Assembly: GCA_963576785.1 (NCBI GenBank)
Contig: OY756143.1
Span: 496,001-560,000 of the forward strand
Reading direction: 5' to 3'
DNA: 64,000 bases
Source: Chlorophyllum brunneum
Taxonomy: Eukaryota; Basidiomycota; Agaricomycetes; Agaricales; Agaricaceae
The stretch's first letter is position 1, and each line of letters opens with the position of its first letter. Below the pieces are notes generated by a model that was given only the letters and a program-made list of their open reading frames with translations, did no database searches and was not told the DNA's origin. A program made the position numbers and the translations under genes. Shown here in pieces: positions 12,241 through 23,659 of this stretch.

Positions 12241-12548
12241 CCTTTTCAAATTCAATTATCAAGTGCTTACACATGCCATACCATGCATCAGGCCCAATAT
12301 ATGGTGCTCCCGCACTTTTGTGTCCATTCTCCCTTGTAATGTGTGCACTTGTTTCTATTCTGGGCAGTGCCCTTCTCCTTACTCATTAATTTTATATTTT
12401 ATCAAATATACATGTACATGATCTCTGACACATAGTATTTGACTTTGTTTGCTCAGGTTGATATTTAACAGTGCTCCATAATGAGCTTTTGGAACCCCCT
12501 CTGCAGTGAATGACATCAGCAGTAAGTCATTGATCTTATATTCTCAAG

Positions 12549-12853
12549 GAAGACCTTAGTCTCCTGGAAGCAGACATATCTGTTGCTTCTGAACTTCAGT
12601 CAATAGACATTTGTTGTTGACTCTACCTATCCAACTTTGGACTGGGCAAGCTGACCCTTGCCTATAGGAATGTGACATCAGTCCACTGGGCCCTGGAACA
12701 ATACAAACAGTGAGTTTTACCAAGAAAGATATTAGTCTCCTAGAAGCAGACATGTTGTCCCTTCTGAACATTGGTCAATAGACATTCATCATTGACTGTT
12801 CTCCAGAACTTCACACCAAGTGAATCAGACCTGATCCTGTGTCTAGGAATGTG
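12549..12853 (+). repeat. two tandem copies of a 176-bp unit
   Basis: 12549-12670 and 12725-12853 align by eye: both carry TTAGTCTCCT(G/A)GAAGCAGACAT, then CTTCTGAAC, TCAATAGACATT, TTGACT, TGACC(C)T and a final TAGGAATGTG. They are offset by 176 bp. No coding frame is shared. Confidence 0.65.
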
Positions 12854-13381
12854 CTAACAAAACAAAACAATGTCTACAACTAAGTATGGCTATCCCAAAT
12901 ATTCAAATGGAGGCACTGTCTTCTTGCCATATGTTTGGCCAGATGACAGTAGGTATCAGCCTTACTATATAAACACATGCTCAATGGGTGATACTAAATA
13001 GATAAGATACATGCCACTGATGCAAAATTCATTGGAGAACTTCAATCTACATATATCTCTACCACAACAAGAGATATGCTATCTCCCAATACACCCTCTC
13101 CAGAATGCCTGGTTATCACCACACCTAATGCCAACTACCTTCCCTCTGTAGATCTAGGAAATCAGGTCATCACTATGTGTGAGGACAGTTGGTGGGGTGC
13201 TCAAGATTGGTGCCAATAGCCCCAATGGTATTTTGAGACACAGGATCATCTTTCCTACATCCTTTGAAAACCAGACCTGAGTGCTCTCCCTCAACACCCT
13301 CTACAGTTTCTGTGGTGGAATATAACAGAGCATGATTTTGTTCCTGAAGTCGGTCACGACAACAGCTATATTGGGTGACTA

Positions 13382-15136
13382 TTGTTGACTATTACAGACA
13401 AGGTATACAGAATACATCAAAAACTCATGGAGGATGTCATGGCTTACCAATGTAGCATAGGAGAAGATTATCAGTGGCTACATAGGACAGCTGCCCAAAT
13501 GTGGTACACTACCAGCATCTTGTGTCACATCCTTCACAAATTCCTGGATGTTGTAATTCTCTTTGCCTCAGCCCAAAGATATTGTTTGGAAACCTGTGCA
13601 TTGTTGGACAAGATCCAGATATGGGACATTTTCAATTCTTCTCTTTTCCAAGAGCTCTCTCATGCAAACCACACTATCATTGGCACTGTGACAGATTGCA
13701 TCCCAGTTGCCTACAAGATGCAAGACAAAGGTGTTCCAGTCTGGCTTGTTTGTCCTCCAAGTTTAGTTCCCAGTGACATCAACATAGTCACACAACTTGA
13801 TGTCAAAAATCCCACCAGGCAGATCATCACAAAACGATGGGCCAGTGGTCCCATCTTCTATCAGGGACCCATCACCTATAAAATGTATGATGCTATTATT
13901 TGGTGGAGGCTAGGTCAGTTCAACTTGACATACATCTTGGCATGTGGGGGCAGTGAAGACAATGATCAAACAAGTAGGACAAATGTGACACCATTAATGA
14001 GTTTGGCACCTCCCTCCTCTGGACTGTCACACTCCAACTTATGGCCAAATCCCCATGGAAAACCCTGTAAGTGTGGCTGTCAATTTCCTCACTTTCCGAG
14101 CTGATAATCATTAGACCAGAAACCCCAGGATAGTCGAAGAACAGTTGTAGCATGGACAACTGTCAACAAAAAATAGTTCCAAGTATCTTCATTGGAATTT
14201 TTGTCCTTCACAATTGCCCTGTGGTCTGGTACTCTGGCTAGCATTGAGGTTGAAATTTCCCAACTGGTCCAGTACCCTCATACCACCCTTTTCAAAGGAT
14301 TTGCATTTCCGGATGACCATATCTTCCTTGATGAAGATAATGCCAAGGCAATGGAGTCGATCATTGCTTGGTTGGTCATCTAAGCATCTTGGATGGTAAC
14401 ACTGAGTGAGGTTAATCCACAACAACTTCCTCTGCCTAATCCTCAGCAATGGTGTGTGTTTCTTTGTGAAATTGTATTAGACCTCAAGCTGATTTACCCT
14501 GATACCCATGGCAAGAGCCCTATGATATCTGCCTCTAGTCACAAACCTACTTGGTTGACTTTTCACAATGTTAAGTCAAAGAAAGCTGCTTAGGAGATCT
14601 TCAAAGTAACAATCCCAAACAAGAAGGCTCTATGCTTTGTTACATGGAATAATCAAATAGTCTGGATACAGGACCATGTCAACTTACATACACTAGACTG
14701 GCACCTGATTGTGTGGGATTTGCAAGAGCATAATTTTTGCCTGGAGTTATTCATGCTCAATAAATGTGTGTTGGAGGATGCTTGGACAATGCCAGAGGCC
14801 ATGTCCCTCTGTGAGAGAAAACTTTATGCTGTATTCCCCTAGGAAAGTATTCTCATGGTGGATCTTCCTTCATCTTTAGTCGGTCTTGCTGCACAGTATT
14901 GGAAGGATTGATGTGTCTTTGTAGAGGCTTTCTGCACCATCCTTACTGACTGGCCTGGTCCCATTCCCAAGAAACTTGCTTCACTAGAGTTCAAAAAGAC
15001 TGCTGGTGCTGAAACTCAGTGGGATCATAATATTATGCTTGAGGTCGAGGCTATAACTGCTTGGTTTTATTGTCAGATATTCTTTGATTACTTTGACTGT
15101 GCCCCATATGTTCCATATTCTTTCCCAACAGCATAA
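13382..15136 (+). pseudogene. decayed single-frame gene of a multi-copy agaricomycete type (recollection)
   Basis: One plus frame reads through the whole interval with stops at 14102 (two adjacent), 14165, 14381, 14591, 14839 and 14909, ending TAA at 15134. Visible blocks are GVPVWLVCPP (about 13730), TTLFKGFAFPDDHIF (about 14280), WHLIVWDLQEHNF (about 14700) and FFDYFDCAPYVPYS (about 15090). These blocks resemble a large hypothetical protein that recurs in many copies in mushroom genomes; that is memory, unverified, and I assign no function. An upstream trace in another frame (12870-13010) may be its 5' end. The stops mix TGA, TAA and TAG. Confidence 0.5.
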
Positions 15137-15317
15137 CCCTGAATTATTTCTTTGTGCCTTTGTATTTCTTGATGCATGCTTTCAGGTTCAGGTATGCCAG
15201 TATATATCTGTCTAATAATTATGATTTTGTTGTCCTTGTTCCAAACTGAGTACAACCAAAATCTCTCATAAGGGTTCCTGACATTCCTTGCTTTCAAGTC
15301 CTTTGACTCCTTTGAAA

Positions 15318-15855
15318 ATGGGCATCACCATCGAGTCTCTCCAATGTGCTACTCCCCACTATGTTAATAACAATAAAACTACTGAACATCCTGCAATGCC
15401 TTTGTCAGCTGGAGAAGAGGAAGATATTGTTAAAGAAGCAGCAGCTTTTGAAAGGGAGATATCTGCTGAAAGTACTACAGCACTCAGAGACACCTGTCAT
15501 GGTACTACAACAGTGGGAGAATCCACATGTTCTTTAACCCCAGAGGAAGCAGAAGACTTTACCCCATTATTCATCCAATTGGACCTTGACAAGGCAAGAA
15601 AGGTATGTATTTCAAACTAGCAAGCTGATCTAGAAGGCTCATCTCATTGATTTCTAGGCTAAAAGAGAGTTACAAGAGCATCTGGACTGGGCATTGGGTC
15701 AAATTTCCAACCTTGAGGCTGTTTTCTGTGACATGCAGGTGGGTATACTTCTTTCAAGTAGAATTGACTGATTTTGAAGTCTCTTGGTGTAGCATATCCT
15801 TGAAAACCAGCACAAAACTTTGCAGAATCTTACTGGCTACTTACGGCCTGAGTAG
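15318..15855 (+). CDS. small coiled-coil protein, 142 aa, three exons
   Basis: The model joins 15318-15602, 15658-15738 and 15793-15855. Introns start GTATGT and GTGGGT and end CTAG and GTAG, and all junctions keep phase 0. The protein starts MGITIESLQCAT, has an acidic Ala/Glu-rich middle (EEEDIVKEAAAFEREI) and ends with a likely coiled coil across the junctions (AKRELQEHLDWALGQ, then HILENQHKTLQ). Three exons joining without a stop, in DNA where almost everything else is broken, argues for a live or recently live gene. It follows the decayed gene ending at 15136 in the same direction. No domain recognised. Confidence 0.6.
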
Positions 15856-16293
15856 CCTCCTGCATGTAGTTGATGTCATTACTTGAGCCAACCTTGTCCC
15901 ACCCTTTGATCCTGTATTAGTGCATATCTACCAAAGTAATGGATTTATCTATGAATATGCCAATGTAGTGCTATATATTTATTTACCCTTGGACTAAACA
16001 TGACCTAATGCTTTGCTGCTAAGAAACACTCAGACCAGGACTGGAACTGGTGTGGGACCATGGAGCATGATTGCAGTTTGTTCCTGTCATCACTATTATA
16101 TATGACCTATAGAGTTTTTTTGTGAGTTATTTTCAAATTCTTTGGTTGTTTTTACCACTAATATTCTTTGTGCATTGTCAGTTGCTATAGTACTATATAA
16201 TGTAACTGCACCCTCTTGTTCTGCAAATGGGGCTTTGTTTGTTGTGCTGGGGGACGTCAGTGTGGAACATCAGTGAGAAGTTGCATCACTGGA

Positions 16294-16305
16294 TATATAT
16301 ATAAA
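16294..16305 (+). promoter_or_regulatory. TATA box before the 16339 gene
   Basis: TATATATATAAA ends 33 bases before the ATG at 16339, a plausible TATA element with a short leader. Confidence 0.45.
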
Positions 16306-16338
16306 GCCTTCAGTGGTCACCTCCAGTGAACCACAAAC

Positions 16339-16854
16339 ATGGCAACCCCACATAACTCTTTCACCTCTTGTCCTTTCGTGTGCCCTAGTCATGACCCCTT
16401 AATGCCAGACAATGATAGGCAATCCTCTGCCTCCTCTAGTTCTTCCATGACTACAAATGAGGAGGGATGCTCTTTTGAGTTTGCCCCTGTTCATAACAAT
16501 GATAGCATGCACATAGGGAATGGTACTGCAAGGGGACACTCCACATGCTTGGGGCATGGCAGAAGGCATGGCAGGAGATGCAATACAAATTCTGATGAGA
16601 ATGGTGAAGCTGAATGGGAGTGGGATAGTCTCCGTATCCAACTTGCAGAGGCAAGGCAGGTAGATTTCTCTCCCCCATTGGTAGAATATGTGTTGACATC
16701 CTACAGTACATCCGTCACTTGAGACATATTCTTAGTGACTCCATTGGAGTCCTCCAATTTTTATTGGTAAGTATTAGTGCTTGACAAACTGCCATTCTTT
16801 TATAAGTCTCACAACATGGTACAGGAGTCAATCAATGAACAACTTGAATTTTAG
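16339..16854 (+). CDS. small Ser-rich protein, 136 aa, three exons
   Basis: The model joins 16339-16659, 16707-16766 and 16825-16854 with introns GTAGAT...ACAG (47 bp) and GTAAGT...ACAG (58 bp), all phase 0. The protein has a low-complexity N-terminus (SSASSSSSMTTNEE), a His/Gly/Arg-rich patch (GHGRRHGRR) and a helical end (EARQ then YIRHLRHILSDSIG, ending ESINEQLEF). A TATA box lies 33 bp upstream. The first intron could be skipped, giving a 127-codon ORF that ends at 16722; the spliced form gives a more coherent helix. Function unknown. Confidence 0.5.
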
Positions 16855-17800
16855 ACTAACTATTAGTATTAGTTATTTCTCTGAACCAAACAATTCATTA
16901 TTTCCTTTCCATTTTCATTTACAAAAAAAAACTACAATATGCAATCTATTTCTCTCTCTCAATCACCAAAATTCACTTATATATAATTAGTATATATATA
17001 TTAATAGCAGACATATATATTAATAGCCTATATATATAAGATTGAATAACAACCATCACTTATATGAATGGTAATTGACCAATCATTTGGCAGATCATTG
17101 TCCTTTCCCCTAGAAACATAACCATATACTAGTATACTGTAGCTCTGGTGCCCCATGGATGACATATATACATAGCAGACTTTTTCAGTCCCTATGCATA
17201 CATGAGATGTTGAGACAAACTGACTTCTTTCTACCTCTATTACTTCATACTTCAGTATTATCTGTTCTGCTTATCACATCATGTTTCTGTTACCAATATC
17301 ATATGATGTTTCTCTTATCCTTTTCCTGTGTAGTTACTCTGTTATCTTGTCAGTTGACCTTCTGATACTTTTCCACTACTAGTATATAAGTAGTCCTTCA
17401 AACACTTGTACTTGGTAGTCTGATTATCAACTTAGTCTCTGGCTATCCTCTTCTATCATACTCTACTATACAAGTAAATCCTTCTACTTGTCCATTACCC
17501 GCATCTGACCTCTGTTCTAGTGATGAGTGGTTATCTAAGTGAAAACCACTACAGTACTTGAAAGGGCACAGCATACAAGCTAAAGCCAAGGTCCCCCGTT
17601 TATCTGGTCCACTATTCTATAAGGACCATACCTTTGTCAGCAGTATTTTACTTAAAACTGCTAGACATCACTTATGCCTTTATCAATGCTCATGTAAAAA
17701 AATAACAAGAGCCACCACCTTTCACCATTCCTCATTTGCAGTTTGTGGATGCAGCAATAGCAATGACTCCAAAGGAAAAGACAGTTTCTTGGGTTAAGAT
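16855..17800. other. AT-rich stretch without a supported gene
   Basis: TA-rich runs (for example around 16980-17040) and very few CpG. The short open frames here show no recognisable domain or splice structure. Confidence 0.5.
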
Positions 17801-18086
17801 TGTTGTAATGAGTGGCAGGAATCTAGAGTTGAATTAATACACTCAGTATCACAAAACAAGACTGTATATTGAGTAGTAAATATACCTAGAGTTGAATTAA
17901 TATACTAGGTAGATATATAAGTAAGATTAGAACAAAGGAGTATTAGGTATACTTATCTCAGTATGGCAAAATGAGATTGAGGTGAACAGAACAGAAACAT
18001 CTGAAAATACACAAGTATCACATGACACATTATGTAACAAAGGTGAAGTGGAAAGCTAAGTCCATCAAAAGGGTATATACACAACA
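17801..18086 (-). repeat. solo LTR of copia family G
   Basis: 286 bp, TGTTG...CAACA ends, aligning throughout with the two LTRs at 19186-19474 and 33413-33701 (for example CCTAGAGTTGA(A/G)TTAA near the middle and CACATGACACATTATGTAA near the end). Flanks AAGAT (17796-17800) and AAGGT (18087-18091) fit a 5-bp target-site duplication with one transition. No internal element sequence adjoins it, so it is a solo LTR left by LTR-LTR recombination. Orientation is taken from the full element. Confidence 0.85.
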
Positions 18087-19185
18087 AAGGTTGGGAACAA
18101 CAATGAAGGTCAAAGTTCTATGACATATCTACTGAAAGAATATATTGATACCTCTGAGGGGTCATTCACAAAGTATATTCACAATGGGTCCTCAAAACCA
18201 TTGCCCGGTCTTTTGCTGGAGGAGCACTGCATTGCAGATTTTCTCTGCTTTACCCAGCATGTACAGTACAGGGTTACAGAAGAAATAGTGATTATTAGGG
18301 TAGGTCCTTTCTGCCTATGCCTAGGTTGATGTTACTAATATAGGGTCAGGTGGAGGCAAATTTTTGCTGACAGACCCACAAATTATGACTTATCCATAAG
18401 TGCCCTATCATGTATGATAAATGTAATAACTAAATAAATGTCCAGAGATTTGGGAGAGTGCTTTTTTGGAGATGGGAACATCAGGCATATAGTAGAGTTC
18501 TTTTCTCATAATCACAAATGCAACAAATACTGTGAATGGTTCACTCTTTCAGACTTGTAGTTCAGTACACTAAAATGGCATATAATTATATGTATGCCCT
18601 CACTCAAAAATATATTATATTTTGTATTCTAGATAGAAGTATATGTATGAGAGTATATGTATGCAAACTTGGGTTGGCAGATATAGTAGAGCATACAGCA
18701 AGATCGAATACTACAGGACAACCAGGAGTATTTTCTTGTATGTGATGAGATTACATATAGCCAGTTTTCTGTATGTCACACATGACATAAATATGATCAT
18801 TGTTGTCATATATACCATATTTGGAGATGTAGTCATATTGTGCCTTCATGTTTCCTTTTTTAGTAGTTGTTTGTGGGGTCCTATCATAAGTCTTGGCAGC
18901 AAGGTACTCCGGCTTTCCATAGAAACTGCTGGTAATACAGCAATACAACAATTTGCTGGGGTGGCAGATTGTCGGAAGCTGAGTGAGTTACATTTGTATC
19001 AACAAACCGTGTAGTTCTCACCACTGCATCGATCCTTTACAGCACCATAACACTGTTTGTCATGAGCAGAACATTAATTAGCTCCCCTCTCTGTGGGTGG
19101 CCAAAATTCCCCACCTCAAGTACATATACTGAGCATCTAGGAGCCATAAATTGTGGCTTCTTTGAGCACTCCAGCACCATCCATT
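18087..19185. other. spacer between the solo LTR and copia G, no gene seen
   Basis: CpG-poor and AT-rich; short open frames only (longest 123 codons, without domain or consistent splicing). Nothing supported. Confidence 0.5.
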
Positions 19186-19474
19186 TGTTGAAACGAGTGG
19201 TAGGGATCTAGAGTTGAGTTAACACACTCAGTATTGCAAAATGAGACTATGTATTGAGTAGTAAATATACCTAGAGTTGAGTTAACACACTAGGTAGACA
19301 TATAAGTAAGATTAGAAACAAAAAAGAGTGTTAGGTATATTCACCTCAGTATTGCAAAATGAGACTGAGGTGGACAGAACAGAAACATCCGAAAATACAC
19401 AAGTATCACATGACACATTATGTAATGAAAGTGAAGTGGATAGCTAAGTCCATTAGAGGGGTATATACATAATA
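19186..19474 (-). repeat. 3' LTR of copia G
   Basis: 289 bp. Compared by eye with the 5' LTR at 33413-33701 it differs at nine transitions, all with A or T in this copy. The terminal CACAACA has become CATAATA. Confidence 0.9.
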
Positions 19475-19496
19475 TGCCCACTCACTGAACATGAGT

Positions 19497-22400
19497 TTAC
19501 ATAAGACCAATAGAGTGAACAAAACCAGAAAATTTAGTATGACCAAGAGCCTTAGTGAATAAATCAGCAAGTTGATCATGAGTGGAAATATATGAAGTTG
19601 AAATTTCATTTCGGTCACAGATGAAACAATACTTAGTGTTGATGTGCTTTGTCTGATTATTAATATTACCAGTGGTGATGAGACCAATAGCACCCTGATT
19701 GTCAATACAAAGTAAAGTGGGAACAGTGATAGAGAGATGAATAGAATCAAGGAAATTTCGAAGCCAAAGAGCTTCCTGACCAGCACTGGCAGCAGTAACA
19801 AACTTAGACTTAGTACTGGATGTAGAGACACATTGTTGCTTTCAAAAAGCCCAAGTGATAGCACCAGATAGAGTAGAGACATAGCCAGTGATAGACTTGC
19901 GATCAGTCTGATCACCAGCCCAGTCCGAGTCGGAGTAGACTACAGGGTCAATAAGGCTATTATCACCATTGTAAACAAGCTTGAAGTCTGATGTACCACA
20001 AGGGTAGTGGAAAACTTGCTTGACTGCAGTGAGATGAACCTTTCCAGGAGCAGAGACATGGCGAGCAAGAACACCCACTGCATAGGCAATATCTGGCCAG
20101 GTACAGACCATAGCGTACATTAGAGAACCAATCATCCTTTGGTACTCGGTAACATCCATCTCTGGACTGGAGAGAACAGGGAGGGAGAGACCAGCGACCA
20201 TAGGAGTAGGGACCAGGGAGCATTTAGCCATGCCATGACGTTCGAGGACACCTTCAATATATTGTGACTGGGACAGGGTAACACGTTGATGATCATTACT
20301 CTGGGTAACCTCCATCTGGAGGATCCACCAAGCTTTACCAAGATCCTTCATTTCAAAGCGCGAGTGAAGGTCAGCCTTACTCCGAGCGATACTGTTGAGG
20401 TCACCAGAGAAAATGAGGAAGTCATCGCCATAGACTGCAATGATCATGAGGGAGCCATTGTTGTTCTTGACAAAAACACCATGATCGGCAGCGCTCCGTG
20501 CAAAACCTAGGCCCTCAAGTTCAGCTCTAACCTTCTTGTACCACTCATGGCCAGCCTGCTTGAGGCCATAGAGGGCTCGGTTGAGCAGCCAGACTTGCTC
20601 GTTTGGGGCAGGGATGCCAGGGGGAATCTGCATGTAAATCTCTTCATCGAGATCACCATTGAGGAATGCTGACTTAGCATCCATTTGGTGAATATGCCAC
20701 TGGTGTTTGGCAGCAAGAGAAAGGAGAGTGCAAATGGTGGAGTGCTTGGTGACAAGGGCATATGTCTCAGTGTAGTCGACACCTTCGACCTGTGAAAATC
20801 CTTGGGCAACTAATTGGGCCTTGTAATGTTCGGTTTGTCCATCAGCTCCGACTTTCCGCTTGTATACCCACTTGCAGCCAACCACACGACGGCCTGTAGG
20901 CTTCCCAACCTCCGTGAATAACTCCCTCTTCACAAACTCGTCCAATTCTTCAGCCATGGCCTTCTTCCACAGAGCAGCATCCGGACGAGACATAGCCTCC
21001 TCATATGTGAGTGGGTCATAGTCCAGAGATGCAGTTTGACCGGTATCAACGCCCACTGAACCCTGAGCAGGTCCAGAGACATCCCGTTCTACATCTGGTA
21101 TATCTACATCTTCCTCCTCTTCCACGGTGACTCTTCGCTTCGAAATGCTCGAAACTCGTTGAGATGAGCTTCGGTGATACCTAGAATCGTCATCCTGTGT
21201 AGGTGCACGACGATTTCGCGAAGAACGACGAATTTCAGGAGGTGGAATAGGAATGGGGTAGGGAGAAGGAGAAGTGGGTGCCCTGGCAGCATCTCCGATA
21301 TTGACAGATGCGTTGGAGGTATGTACCCCCGTTTTCGAGGTCGGCAAATTCGAATCTGACGTCCGCTTGACAACGCGAGTCGCCTTTCTCGCTGTAGAGC
21401 GTTCGGAGCATTCAGAGGGAGAAGAAGGAAGATTTCGAGATGGAGATGTATTGCAATCATTCTGCGTCATGGTGGCGGGCTCATTCAAAACGTCTTGACC
21501 AGCGCTATCGACCGCAGGTGGTTTCATAGCGAGCGCATCATCGGCTGTGGAGTTATAGTCGTTCGAGTTCGAACCTTCTTTATCTTCTTCATCCTTGACA
21601 TGAAAGATCGGATTTTCGTCGTCCTGAGCATCTGTGCTGTTGGAAACTGCATCAATAATAACCCTGGAATGCTGCACCTCACTCCCCTCATCAAAACGAA
21701 CGTCTCGGGACTCAAAAGGTCGACCAGAGGGACGATGAATGAGGATGTAGGCCTTCCTCCACTGAGAATAACCAAGATGGGTGCAGTGAAGGGATTTGGA
21801 GCCAAACTTGGCTCGTTTGTGCTTGGGAATGAGTGCATGAGCATTGCATCCAAAGACACGAAGGTGAGCAATGGATGGCTTGTTTCCGGTGTAGGCCTGG
21901 TGAGGAGTGATGTCGTTGGCAAGGGCACAAGTGGGGACTCGGTTGAGGATGTAGGCAGTGTAAGGGACGGTGTAAGTCCAGAAAGATTCAGAGAGTTCCG
22001 CATCTCTGAGCATGGACCCGGCCATCTCAATAATGGTGCAATTGATGCATTTGGCAGAGCCGTTCTCCTGGGGAGTATCAGCATTGGTAAACTCGTGGTG
22101 AATGCCTCGAGCATGGAACCAGTGTCGGAGTGATTCTGAAGAATACTCTCCCCCTCCATCAGAATGGAAGAAATTAACTCTACGTCCAGTTTCAACCTCA
22201 GCCCTCTCAACAAGAGCCTTAATCTGCTCCTCAGCCTCATCCTTCGACCTAAGTAGGACAACCTTAAGGAAATGCGAATATCTATCCAGGAATGTCATAA
22301 AATAATGTTTGCCACTTCTACCACGTGGCTCGATGGGCCCAACAAGGTCCGAATAAACCCTGTGCAACACAGAGGGGTTCTTGACATCGGACTCCTTAGG

Positions 22401-22666
22401 GATTGGAGCCTGAGTCTGTTTACCCTCAAGACAGGCCTTGCAGATAGCTGAATCATGGTCTTTATCATCGGTAAGATGCATACCCTTCACCATCTTCTGC
22501 TGAAACAGCTTCTGGACAGATCGGAGCATGATGTGACCAAGATGACAATGCCAGGTGGAGAGAGAGCCAGATGATGAGTTGGATGCAATGAGGGCTGAAT
22601 TGTGATGAGACTTGGCCTTAGAGACTTGGTCAGAGACATCAATGGAGTCAAGGATAGAGTTGATAT
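19497..22666 (-). pseudogene. copia G pol: pre-integrase, integrase, RT, RNase H
   Basis: One minus frame runs from the junction at 22666 to TAA at 19497, broken once by TGA at 19842-19844 inside RNase H. Domains in order: GAG-pre-integrase (STWHCHLGH; CKACLEGKQ), integrase core (SDLVGPIEPRG and HSDGGGEYSS keep the two Asp; the third motif reads NGSAKCIN, so the catalytic Glu is Lys at 22050-22052), a long linker, RT (CKWVYKRK..., YGDD intact near 20430) and RNase H (LLCIDNQGAIGL, QLADLFTKAL). Gag and protease are missing because the 5' portion was replaced by nested elements. The Glu to Lys change is GAA to AAA after a C, a CpG to CpA change. Confidence 0.9.
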
Positions 22667-23237
22667 TGTTGAAGTTTCGGACATATTCTAGAAATAGACT
22701 ATGAAGTCATTATGACAATAATAGACTGATCTGTTACTTTCCAGTAACTTCAATCCATAGTAACTTCCTATGAGTTGCTCTGCATACAATGAGAGTCATA
22801 AGTACTTGATAGATTATTCTACATAGTACCAATGACTAGTATAATATGTTCCACAGTACTCTGCAGGCACTATGCCACAGTTGATGGGAGTCATAAGGAA
22901 CATTCTATGTATTCCTAGTATTTTATATAGTATGACTTGTCTATGCTTCAATATGTATATAAACCCCATGTAGCAGACCTAGTTCTGCATCTTGTTCAAT
23001 TGAACAACTTTTTCACAACATCTTATATTCTCCAGTACAACTCAAACATCAACCTACTCGACTTTAGCCTAGTCACCACTGACCTTGACTGCTTCATAAA
23101 TAATATCTGTCAATCCGAACTATCTTTCGACAGGTATTAGATAGAAGCTTATTATCTCAGTGAGTAGACCCTACATTCTCTCCCACTGCATTTACTGCTG
23201 TCCCAGCAAACAACTTGTTACGGTTGTTTCCTCAACA
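22667..23237 (+). repeat. 5' LTR of copia D
   Basis: 571 bp, TGTTGAAG...CTCAACA. A TATATAAA motif near 22954-22961 marks the promoter region. The left half matches the LTR at 28886; the right half matches the inverted LTR at 32828-33407. Confidence 0.9.
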
Positions 23238-23252
23238 GGTTATGGGCCCTGG
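23238..23252 (+). promoter_or_regulatory. primer-binding site, half initiator-Met tRNA type
   Basis: GGTTATGGGCCCTGG follows the LTR without a gap. GGTTATGGGCCC is complementary to the anticodon stem-loop of eukaryotic initiator tRNA-Met, the internal priming site known from Drosophila copia and other copia elements. Confidence 0.8.
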
Positions 23253-23425
23253 TAGCCTTACCAATGGTTAAAACTATTATCATCCCCTTTCAACTAAGAT
23301 AGGATGATAGGGCTTTACCTGACAGAGTTATCCTTGTATTTGATCATTGCTGATATGAGAATTTTCTTCTAGAAAGAAATTCACTCAACAAAAATATTAT
23401 ATCTACTAATAATATTGTCTCTGGT

Positions 23426-23659
23426 TTGCCTAAGCTCAATAGGCCTAAGAACTATGCATTCTGGTCTAGAAGGCTTCAGGATGCCTTGACTCTCATATCT
23501 GTCACTGGATCCAACCAGTCAGGATGGACTGTGACAAATCAGGATCTCTCCCCCAAAAATCCTGCTACCTTAATGGAGGAGGATAGAAAGAGAGATCAAC
23601 TCAGAGGTCAGGCATTGGCTGTTATAAATGGCACTTTACCTAATTCCCTACTATCCTGA
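23426..23659 (+). pseudogene. short gag-like start of copia D
   Basis: A 78-codon open frame containing KLNRPKNYAFWSRRLQDAL, which resembles the N-terminal helix of copia-type Gag (a Trp in the pattern NYxxW). It stops at 23659 and the following reading continues in another frame. No zinc knuckle is found before protease, so Gag is incomplete. The inverted copy at 32406-32639 differs at one residue. Confidence 0.55.
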
